A DNA stretch of 64,000 nucleotides from Anaplasma centrale str. Israel (GTDB lineage Bacteria > Pseudomonadota > Alphaproteobacteria > Rickettsiales > Anaplasmataceae): NCBI RefSeq assembly GCF_000024505.1, contig NC_013532.1:1054001-1118000 (forward strand), written 5' to 3'. Positions 28,801 to 36,240 of the stretch are shown piece after piece. A program made the position numbers and the translations under genes. The notes under the pieces were generated by a model. That model was not told where the DNA came from and did no database searches. It was given only the letters and a program-made list of their open reading frames with translations. The first letter of the stretch is position 1, and every line of letters begins with the position of its first letter.

Positions 28801-29310
28801 ATGAAAAAGCTTGAGCTTGCTAGCATACCGAGAAGGATCTTGGCTAATATCATCGACATGGCTCTGGTATCTTGCTCTGCACATCTGATACATTCTGTAA
28901 CGCATGATCACGGCTACGCGCTGTTCCTGGTTTTTATGGTGGTAACATGTTGCTACCATACGTATCTGTATGCATCCCCACTAAAGGCATCTGTAGGGCA
29001 AAAAATCTTGGGAATCTTTACCGCAACGTGTGACGGCACTGTAGTGAAAACGGGTGTGATATTTAACAGAACGATATCGCAGTTTCTGTGCCCAACTGTA
29101 GCTCTTTTACTGTTACAATCATTAGATGTAGTTGACGCTGGACCGGCTATCTTGAGCGTGCTGTTTCTCTTTCAGGCCGCAGTGCTGCTGTTTTGGTCTT
29201 ACTGGTATGCAATTGCCTTATTCTCTAAAAATCGACAGACATTACACGACACGCTCTACAACACTGTGGTACTGGTAAAGAGGCCTAAGGCTCCTAGAAA
29301 GCCCAAGTAG
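28801..29310 (+). CDS. RDD family membrane protein
   Basis: A 169-residue integral membrane protein with the RDD signature: SIPRRILANIIDMALVS at the N-terminus (R and D of the motif) and SKNRQTLHDTLYNTVVLVK at the end (second D). Three to four hydrophobic helices are visible. RDD proteins are of mixed or unknown function; some are implicated in cation or betaine transport. It sits two bases after the HAD phosphatase stop, clearly co-transcribed. Confidence 0.85.
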   Translation: MKKLELASIPRRILANIIDMALVSCSAHLIHSVTHDHGYALFLVFMVVTCCYHTYLYASPLKASVGQKILGIFTATCDGTVVKTGVIFNRTISQFLCPTVALLLLQSLDVVDAGPAILSVLFLFQAAVLLFWSYWYAIALFSKNRQTLHDTLYNTVVLVKRPKAPRKPK

Positions 29311-29341
29311 GATTCCGCTCTTTCGGCGGCCGCGCTCCGGC

Positions 29342-29599
29342 ATGCACACAGGGAAGAACAAGAAACCAACGCTCGGCCAGGTTACGCTTGCGGCGCACGG
29401 TAGCACGCAAATTCTGTGCAGCCGGCAGAGCCCGTGCCCCACCTGCCCGATGGTGCGATGGTGGCGCGCGGAAAACATTGTACACATTCTGCGCAGCATT
29501 GGAGCTTGTGTAGTTGCGCTGCCGAATGTTAAGCCTTATTATCCTACGATGGAGGCGTGTGGTGTCGCGTCCTTATCCCATCTTCTCGGAGTCTGGTAG
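29342..29599 (+). CDS. Possible small hypothetical protein between the RDD gene and ppdK
   Basis: An 85-codon frame ending seven bases before ppdK. It contains a C-x-x-C pair (SPCPTCPMVRWW) but no recognisable domain, and a frame of similar length exists on the opposite strand (29242-29499), so this may be noncoding leader DNA of ppdK. Kept at low confidence because it is the best frame in an otherwise unexplained 295-base gap. Confidence 0.25.
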   Translation: MHTGKNKKPTLGQVTLAAHGSTQILCSRQSPCPTCPMVRWWRAENIVHILRSIGACVVALPNVKPYYPTMEACGVASLSHLLGVW

Positions 29600-29605
29600 G
29601 AGTGT

Positions 29606-32260
29606 ATGAGTGAACTGTTGATTTACCACTTCAGCAAAAGCAAGTGCGATGGTGGCTCGCATTTGGCAAACTTGCTTGGTAACAAGGGGGCAGGTTTGGC
29701 TGAGATGTGCAGAATTGGCATCAACGTTCCTCCCGGTTTTACAATCCCAACATCAGTGTGTGGGCACTATCACAAACATGGAAAGCTCCCTGAAGGCCTG
29801 TTTCAACAATTACAAAAAGCTTTGCAACATTTGGGCAACGAAATATCGCTGGAATTTGGCAATCCCGATCGTCCACTGTTGGTGTCCGTTCGTTCAGGTA
29901 GTGTCCGGTCCATGCCCGGCATGATGGACACTATACTAAATGTGGGGATAAACGACGAAATTGTGGAAGGGTTGAAGCGGGCTTATTCGGAAAGGTTCGC
30001 GTATGACAGCTACAGAAGGCTGATACAGATGTACGCCACTACGGTAATGCAGCTGGACAACCACCTGTTTGAAGAAGGGTATGACAGAAAATGCCGAGAG
30101 CTGTCTCTGCTGCCGGGTGGACCAATCGCTGACGTTTCAGCGCTGTCAGAACTGGTCACGGAATTTAAGCACTTAGTGCTCAAACACGGGGGCGCGGAGT
30201 TCCCCCAGAACGTACATGAACAGCTATACAACGCTATCGGAGCGGTTTTTAGGTCCTGGATGAACAGTAGAGCAGTTGCCTACAGAAAGGTGTATGGGAT
30301 TTCATCCGAAATTGGTACTGCAGTCAACGTGCAATCCATGGTATTTGGCAACGTTAGCCAAAACTCTGCAACCGGTGTGGTATTCACAAGAAACCCATCC
30401 ACAGGCGCTAAGGAGATTTTTGGAGAGTTTCTCATAAACGCGCAGGGGGAGGATGTAGTATCTGGCAACAAGGATCCGGCCCCTATAAGCCTCATGGAGC
30501 GAGTGATGCCGCGCGTCTACGGGGAGCTAGTTGAGGTGTGCCACAAGTTAGAACAATCCTACAAAGACATGCAAGACGTCGAATTCACCGTACAAGACGG
30601 CAAGCTGTGGATTTTGCAGACAAGAGCAGGCAAGCGCAGCGCGCAGGCTGCAGTACACCTTGCTGTTGCTATGGTCAAGGAGGGGTTAATTTCAAGAGAG
30701 GAGGCCATAAACAGGATAGACCATACCACACTGAGCGGGTTATTACACCCAGTATTGGACGGTGGGTCTGACAACGCCGTGGTCTGCAGGGGGTTGCCTG
30801 CATCTCCGGGGGCGGCGTCCGGATGCGTTGCATTTACATCAAGTGATGCGGAGTCACTAAAAAAGCAGGGAAAAAACGTAATACTGGTACGGCAAGAAAC
30901 CAGCCCGGAAGACATAGGCGGCATGAGCAGTTCTGTGGGAATACTAACGTTGAGAGGCGGGATGACGTCTCATGCTGCGGTTGTGGCCCGAGGCATGGGA
31001 AAACCATGCATTTGCGGGACTAGTGGCCTTTTTATCGATAAGAGCGGAGAGTTTTTTTACAATGGAGAAGGGTTAAAGGTCGCCCAAGGGGAGAACATCA
31101 CCATAAACGGTAGTACTGGAGAGGTGATGTTAGGTACGGTCAAAACCGTGACACCGCAACTTCCTGAAAGCTTTAGCGAACTGATGAGTTGGGTAGATGA
31201 GGTCAGAACCATAGGGGTGATGGCAAATGCAGATACCCCAGAAGATATGAAAACTGCAAAACAATTCGGGGCCGATGGCGTTGGGCTGTGCAGGACGGAG
31301 CACATGTTTTTCTCTGACGGGAGAATAGCAACCGTACAGGAAATGATAGTAGCAGGTGACAAGCAAGAACGGGACAATGCGCTGGCGAAAATAGAGATCA
31401 TGCAAAAGAACGACTTTAAGGAGATGTTCGCATGTATGCAGGGCAAGCAAATCACCATAAGGTTGCTGGACCCTCCGTTACATGAATTTTTGCCCACCAG
31501 CCGCGAAGTTTTGGAAGACATTGCAAACAGGATCGGCAAACCCCTGGAGCACGTACGCAACAGGGTGTCCGCATTGTCTGAGAAAAACCCAATGCTGGGT
31601 CACAGAGGTTGCAGGTTGGCAATTTCCTATCCGGAAATCTACGAAATGCAGGTACGGGCGATTTTTCAAGCTGTAGGGGAGCTGCGCGAGGAAGGGATAG
31701 CAGAAGTCGTGCCAGAAATTATGGTACCTTTTGTAATGGACGAGGGAGAAATAACCCGGGTGGGCGATCTGGTGCGGCGCGTTGCCGAGCAATTTAACAA
31801 CGCACCATATAGTATCGGGGTTATGATTGAGCTCCCCAGGGCTGCACTACTTGCCGACAGGTTGGCAAAACACGTGCAGTTTTTCAGCTTCGGCACGAAT
31901 GACCTAACACAAACAACGCTGGGCATGTCTCGGGATGACTCTTCAAAGTTCGTCGAACATTACACGAGTGCTGGCATACTGCGTTCTGACCCCTTCGAGC
32001 TCCTTGATGAACAGGGAGTGGGCAAGTTGATAGAGATTACCATGAAGCTTGCGCGAGAATCCGGCGCAAAAATTAAGACTGGAATGTGTGGGGAGCACGG
32101 CGGGACGCTGGAAGCCATGCAGCTGTGTGCCAAACTGGGCATCGATTACGTATCTTGCTCTCCCTATAAGGTGCCCGTGGCGAAGCTTCTAGCCGCTAAG
32201 TGCGCAATTGCTTGCAAGCAGCTGACATTGTCCAACGGGGCAGTCACCCAAAGCTCGTGA
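29606..32260 (+). CDS. ppdK: Pyruvate, phosphate dikinase
   Basis: An 884-residue three-domain enzyme interconverting PEP and pyruvate with ATP/AMP/Pi/PPi. Order: ATP-grasp nucleotide domain (LLGNKGAGLAEMCRIGINVPPGFTI, VSVRSGSVRSMPGMMDTILNVG), swivelling phosphohistidine domain (LRGGMTSHAAVVARGMGKPCICG, with catalytic H) and PEP/pyruvate barrel (GADGVGLCRTEHMFF, SFGTNDLTQTTLGMSRDD, TGMCGEHGG with catalytic Cys). In Rickettsiales, which lack complete glycolysis, it feeds gluconeogenic triose production from pyruvate. Start ATG 29606, with AGGAG upstream. Confidence 0.98.
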   Translation: MSELLIYHFSKSKCDGGSHLANLLGNKGAGLAEMCRIGINVPPGFTIPTSVCGHYHKHGKLPEGLFQQLQKALQHLGNEISLEFGNPDRPLLVSVRSGSVRSMPGMMDTILNVGINDEIVEGLKRAYSERFAYDSYRRLIQMYATTVMQLDNHLFEEGYDRKCRELSLLPGGPIADVSALSELVTEFKHLVLKHGGAEFPQNVHEQLYNAIGAVFRSWMNSRAVAYRKVYGISSEIGTAVNVQSMVFGNVSQNSATGVVFTRNPSTGAKEIFGEFLINAQGEDVVSGNKDPAPISLMERVMPRVYGELVEVCHKLEQSYKDMQDVEFTVQDGKLWILQTRAGKRSAQAAVHLAVAMVKEGLISREEAINRIDHTTLSGLLHPVLDGGSDNAVVCRGLPASPGAASGCVAFTSSDAESLKKQGKNVILVRQETSPEDIGGMSSSVGILTLRGGMTSHAAVVARGMGKPCICGTSGLFIDKSGEFFYNGEGLKVAQGENITINGSTGEVMLGTVKTVTPQLPESFSELMSWVDEVRTIGVMANADTPEDMKTAKQFGADGVGLCRTEHMFFSDGRIATVQEMIVAGDKQERDNALAKIEIMQKNDFKEMFACMQGKQITIRLLDPPLHEFLPTSREVLEDIANRIGKPLEHVRNRVSALSEKNPMLGHRGCRLAISYPEIYEMQVRAIFQAVGELREEGIAEVVPEIMVPFVMDEGEITRVGDLVRRVAEQFNNAPYSIGVMIELPRAALLADRLAKHVQFFSFGTNDLTQTTLGMSRDDSSKFVEHYTSAGILRSDPFELLDEQGVGKLIEITMKLARESGAKIKTGMCGEHGGTLEAMQLCAKLGIDYVSCSPYKVPVAKLLAAKCAIACKQLTLSNGAVTQSS

Positions 32261-32629
32261 GTGTAATTTTATAGAGTAGATTACAAGCCAGCGACGCCAA
32301 TCAAGCGTCAATGTTCCCCCACTTTTCGCCACACAGATATACCACATACACAACTGAATACACCTCGTGCGTGTTATCTCCAGCTGCACTCATCATCGTA
32401 CATTTGTACATTTATAATGAGCGCCGATACGCAAAACTTCAGCACAAGGCAGCACTGCGCCGGTTGTGTACGGCACATCCCGCACTGCAAGTTTGCATAC
32501 TAGACGGCAACATGGAACGGTGCAAGGCCTCCTCCATGGCAACTTACCTTCCATGAGTACAAAAGTAAAGTGTTTTACTTTCGGGTGTTTTGTTGCTATT
32601 AATTGTGGCCTACGTGCTGTGGGTGAGTG
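32261..32629. other. Intergenic region before the MrpD-like gene
   Basis: About 370 bases with no gene, RNA or repeat that I can support. Near 32553-32632 a short frame (MSTKVKCFTFGCF...) ends at the start of the next gene, but its other frame reads like a membrane helix, so neither is convincing. Confidence 0.4.
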
Positions 32630-34150
32630 ATGACTAAGCTTCTGTGCATGTGCAGTGTAGGCGCTTCGCTGCTTGGCGCGGTATCGTTGCCGTTTGCATC
32701 GGCGGTGCTGATCTTAGCATTTCGCAATGTACGCCGTGCTTATGAAGTTTTAACTCTGGTATCTTCGTGCGCGTTGGTACCAATCTTGTACCGTATATAT
32801 GTGCTTTGCGCCGGCGGCCAGGGTGGCGCGGTTCTGCGTTATGAAATGACGTCATCACTGTGTATTGCTCTTCAACCGGAAGCCCTTGGCGTGGCATTTG
32901 CACTCATGGTCTCGTTACTGTGGCTTATAACCAACGTCTATACAATATGCTACATGAACAAAACGGACTCAAAAAACAAAAAACGCCACCCGGTCTTTTA
33001 CTCCTGCTTTGCAGCCAGCGTCGGCTGCACTTTATGCGTGGCTTTTTCCGGTAACATAGTCACCCTATTTGTTGCATACGAAATTCTTACCGCATGCACT
33101 TATCCCTTAATCATACACGGGCTGAGTGCAAGCTCCATAGAGGGAGGCAAGTTCTACCTAAAAACATTACTATGCGCTTCCATGCTGTTTTTTCTTCCTG
33201 CAGTAATAATGATTTGCGGGCTGGGGGGTGTGGAATCATTCGGCACTGCAAGTTTCATATCTGAAACACACCCGGCCTTCTTACCAGTTTTGCTCATCCT
33301 GCTGTGCTATGGAGTTGCCAAAGCTGCAATTGTACCAGTACACGTGTGGCTGCCCAGGGCTATGGTGGCCCCAACTCCGGTAAGCGCGCTACTGCACGCA
33401 GTGGCTGTGGTTAAGTCTGGGGTGTTTACAATTATAAAGATTGCAGTATACGTACTTGGCGTACGTGGAATGGGCGAATATTACGCCTCAGCAGGTGGAA
33501 CTATATATAACTGCAATGTCCTGATGTACTTATCCGCCGCAACCATAATTGTAGGCTCGGTCATGGCTATGCAACAGAGTAATCTAAAAAAGTTGCTGGC
33601 GTACTCCACAGTTTCGCAGCTCTCCTACATAACGCTGGCAGTCTCTATGTATACCGACGGGGCAATTAGGGCAGCTGTTTTGCAGATGGTGTGCCACGCT
33701 TTCGCTAAGATTACATTATTCTTTGCCGCAGGTGCAATATACGCAGTCACGGGCAAGACTAGCGTCAAGGAAATGGACGGTATAGGGCGTGCGATGCCTC
33801 TTACAGCCGCAGCGTTTTGCATCGGGGCTTTGGCGATGGTTGGGGTGCCGCCAGCCTCAACCTTTTGGGGAAAGTTCTCAATTCTGTCAGAAGCAATGGG
33901 CAGTGGACATATTGTGGTAGTGCTCACAGTAGTGGCGAGCACCTTGCTCAACACCTTGTATTTTGTCCCGATAATATACAGGGCGTTCTTCATCAAGCCT
34001 TCGGCGAAAAGCGGCAGAAAGGAGGCCCCCGTGCCAATGCTCGCAGCCATGATGGCCACGTCCGCGTGCACGATCGCGCTGTTTCTATACCCAAACATCG
34101 TTTTCGGAGTGTTAGATCGTATCGGACTTGCAGTCACGTTCCCCAAATAA
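32630..34150 (+). CDS. Proton-translocating antiporter subunit, MrpD/NuoN-like
   Basis: A 506-residue protein with about 13-14 transmembrane helices and the proton-antiporter domain: FVAYEILTACTYPLIIHG (conserved E in helix 5), VPVHVWLPRAMVAPTPVSALLHAVAVVKSGVF (with K/H residues of the channel), NLKKLLAYSTVSQLSY and FAKITLFFAAGAIY. The VHVWLPRAM/APTPVSALLHA text is shared by MrpD, NuoM and NuoN; the overall feel is MrpD/HyfB-like. No other Mrp or Nuo genes flank it, so it stands alone here. ATG 32630 chosen; GTG 32627 is adjacent. Confidence 0.85.
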   Translation: MTKLLCMCSVGASLLGAVSLPFASAVLILAFRNVRRAYEVLTLVSSCALVPILYRIYVLCAGGQGGAVLRYEMTSSLCIALQPEALGVAFALMVSLLWLITNVYTICYMNKTDSKNKKRHPVFYSCFAASVGCTLCVAFSGNIVTLFVAYEILTACTYPLIIHGLSASSIEGGKFYLKTLLCASMLFFLPAVIMICGLGGVESFGTASFISETHPAFLPVLLILLCYGVAKAAIVPVHVWLPRAMVAPTPVSALLHAVAVVKSGVFTIIKIAVYVLGVRGMGEYYASAGGTIYNCNVLMYLSAATIIVGSVMAMQQSNLKKLLAYSTVSQLSYITLAVSMYTDGAIRAAVLQMVCHAFAKITLFFAAGAIYAVTGKTSVKEMDGIGRAMPLTAAAFCIGALAMVGVPPASTFWGKFSILSEAMGSGHIVVVLTVVASTLLNTLYFVPIIYRAFFIKPSAKSGRKEAPVPMLAAMMATSACTIALFLYPNIVFGVLDRIGLAVTFPK

Positions 34151-34436
34151 CGGCATTCCTGTGCCAGCTCCCAACTATGTGCAGCAAATCAATGAAACCA
34201 AAGGGTTCAAACCGCCCTCCACCGAGATGACTGCGGCCGAGACTCCCATGGGCATCGCTCGGCTGATGCTCAAAGCAGTGCAGATCTCATGCAGTAAATG
34301 GGCCGAGCCGGCTTGGAACGGCGTTGTCATAAGCCTTGATGACGCACCACTCAAGTGGGGCATGAAATCAAAGGGATTCAAACTGGCATCCACCGGGATG
34401 ATGGCAGACCAAGAACTCCCAGCACCTATAAGTTAA
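34128..34436 (+). CDS. Doubtful small frame containing an imperfect duplication
   Basis: A 102-codon frame starting within the end of the previous gene. It contains KGFKPPSTEMTA and KGFKLASTGMMA, encoded by two similar DNA stretches near 34190-34235 and 34364-34405, so a segment of about 45 bases was duplicated about 170 bases apart. A frame of 72 codons exists on the other strand as well. I see no family, signal peptide or ribosome-binding site; it may be a gene remnant. It fills the gap before the cytochrome c gene. Confidence 0.25.
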   Translation: MQSRSPNNGIPVPAPNYVQQINETKGFKPPSTEMTAAETPMGIARLMLKAVQISCSKWAEPAWNGVVISLDDAPLKWGMKSKGFKLASTGMMADQELPAPIS

Positions 34437-34552
34437 GTCTCGATGCAGTTGTTCGTGCCAAAACGCAAATCGGCTTGATTGTGTTGGGAATTTTATGTAT
34501 TGACTGCGTTGCATGATTGAACTAGCTTTCTTTAGTTGGGTTTATCGGTAAG

Positions 34553-35092
34553 TTGGGCGTGGGTTTCAGGTTCAATAGAGTTGCCACTGCCATCTTGTTG
34601 GCGTCCTTCGTGATATTATTGGTGAGCAACGTAGTTGATCTGCTCTATAACCCCGACGAAGACCCGCCCAGAGGGTACAGCGTAGATGTTGGCAGTAAGC
34701 AGCCTGCCGCTACGGACGCGGGAGCGGGTGATGCCCAGCAAGAGGTAGATTTAGCATCTCTGATGTCAAACGCCAGCCCGGATAGGGGGAAGAGCGTATC
34801 CAAAAAGTGCGTCGCGTGCCACACCTTTGACAAAGGCGGCCCCAACAGAGTAGGCCCCAACCTGTGGGGCATTATAGGTGCAAAAAAGTGCAACACCCCC
34901 GGGTTCACATACTCTAAGGCGTTGTCTAGCACGCAGGGCGACTGGAGTGAGGAAGAGTTATTTAAATTCCTCAAAAGCCCACAGAGCTATGCCAGCGGAA
35001 CTCGTATGTCCTTCGTGGGCCTTTCAAAACCCCAAGATATCGCAGATCTGCTTGCGTATATGAAGCAGCTTAAGCAGCAGGAAGGCGAATAG
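34553..35092 (+). CDS. Membrane-anchored c-type cytochrome (CycM-like)
   Basis: A 179-residue protein with one N-terminal anchor (about residues 11-28, ATAILLASFVILLVSNVV) and a periplasmic class I cytochrome c domain from residue 77: heme motif KKCVACHTFDKGG, NRVGPNLWGIIG, and a methionine ligand in SGTRMSFVGLSKPQD. It likely carries electrons from the bc1 complex to the terminal oxidase, replacing a soluble cytochrome c. Heme delivery would involve the CcmC at 48905. Start is a TTG at 34553 or GTG at 34559; no ATG fits. Confidence 0.93.
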   Translation: MGVGFRFNRVATAILLASFVILLVSNVVDLLYNPDEDPPRGYSVDVGSKQPAATDAGAGDAQQEVDLASLMSNASPDRGKSVSKKCVACHTFDKGGPNRVGPNLWGIIGAKKCNTPGFTYSKALSSTQGDWSEEELFKFLKSPQSYASGTRMSFVGLSKPQDIADLLAYMKQLKQQEGE

Positions 35093-35199
35093 TAGGCCCG
35101 GCACGTTCGCAGACGTCAAAACTTCCGAACAGGAGGCGGCACATTCTTCAAAAGGAGATTGTATTTTTCGGATTGTGAAGCATTACCGATTCTCATACA

Positions 35200-35982
35200 A
35201 TGCTCAGGCAATCGTGTGTTGGGGCTGTTGTGGGCGAGGAAAAGCGGCTCGAGTTGGGCAATTCTAGTTACATATCATACATGCAGACCACGGTTCAAAG
35301 CCCCGTGTCTGTTGTGTTTTTCGGGGGCTTTATGTCCGATATGCACGGCACAAAAGCGCAGCATTTGTTCGAGTACTGCAAATCCCACGGAGTGCACTGC
35401 ACAGTTTTTGACTACTTTGGTCATGGTAGTTCGAGCGGCGAGTTTCAAGAATGCACAATAAGCGACTGGTACGCTAGCTGCGTGAGCGTGGTTGAATCCC
35501 TGACGAGCGCGCCTTTGGTTATAGTGGGCTCTAGCATGGGAGGGTGGCTCATGCTGCTAACTGCTCTATCTCACGGCAGAAGAGTACGGGGGCTTGTTGG
35601 CATGGCGCCTGCACCAGATTTTACGGAATCGTTGGATTTGAGCGAGTCGCAGCGCGCAGAGATGATGCGCACAGGCAAGACCATAAAAAATACGGATAAC
35701 TGCAGTTATGTGATTACCAAAAAACTTATAGATGACGGCAAAGCCCATCTGCTTATGAACAAGCGTGAGATCGCGGTGGAGTGCCCTATGGTGCTCATAC
35801 ACGGTATGGATGACACAGTCGTGCCTTATCAAGTTTCTCTAGAAATAGCAGGTAAAGTAAAATCTGGGGATGTGCGCGTGCACCTGAGTAAAAGCGGGAC
35901 CCATCGTCTCACAGATGAGCACTCGCTCGGTCTGATGCTCGAATCGGTAAAGGGTCTTATGCGGCCCAGCGTGCCGGTATGA
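35200..35982 (+). CDS. Alpha/beta hydrolase (serine esterase-like)
   Basis: A 260-residue hydrolase. The fold markers are VVFFGGFMSDMHGTKA (oxyanion region), the nucleophile elbow VIVGSSMGGWL, acid HGMDDTVVPY and catalytic histidine SGTHRLTD. The family includes mitochondrial ABHD10-like thioesterases and esterases; the substrate is unknown. The first 25 residues are not conserved-looking, so the true start could be later than ATG 35200. It ends just upstream of the repeat-protein promoter. Confidence 0.85.
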   Translation: MLRQSCVGAVVGEEKRLELGNSSYISYMQTTVQSPVSVVFFGGFMSDMHGTKAQHLFEYCKSHGVHCTVFDYFGHGSSSGEFQECTISDWYASCVSVVESLTSAPLVIVGSSMGGWLMLLTALSHGRRVRGLVGMAPAPDFTESLDLSESQRAEMMRTGKTIKNTDNCSYVITKKLIDDGKAHLLMNKREIAVECPMVLIHGMDDTVVPYQVSLEIAGKVKSGDVRVHLSKSGTHRLTDEHSLGLMLESVKGLMRPSVPV

Positions 35983-36012
35983 CCTCGGTATACTAAAATG
36001 TTAAAATTTTTC

Positions 36013-36040
36013 TTGAAATTATACACAATTATGGTATCCT
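36013..36040 (+). promoter_or_regulatory. Possible promoter of the tandem-repeat protein
   Basis: TTGAAA (36013-36018) and TATCCT (36035-36040) with a 16-base spacer lie in a locally A/T-rich stretch about 30 bases before the GTG at 36072. The -10 match is moderate. Confidence 0.4.
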
Positions 36041-36066
36041 CCCCGTTCTGAATACAACTAGGAAGT

Positions 36067-36240
36067 GGTGTGTGAAAATGGATAAGAGGATTTGTGGAGA
36101 GGGAGGTGCTGCGGTTCACAGAGCAGTGCCTGTAGCGCCCGATGATCAACAGCGGTGTGTGAAAATGGATAAGAGGATTTGTGGAGAGGGAGGTGCTGCG
36201 GTTCACAGAGCAGTGCCTGTAGCGCCCGATGATCAACAGA
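36067..36240 (+). repeat. 87-base direct duplication including the start codon
   Basis: Two adjacent copies (36067-36153 and 36154-36240) of a unit beginning GGTGTGTGAAAATGG. Because the unit contains the GTG/ATG start region, the second copy carries a second potential start (ATG 36165), although without the upstream promoter. Confidence 0.9.

Noticed and set aside
35829-36236. 135-codon minus-strand frame with an internal repeat
   Set aside because: It is antisense to the 87-base duplication at the start of the repeat protein and has no independent support.
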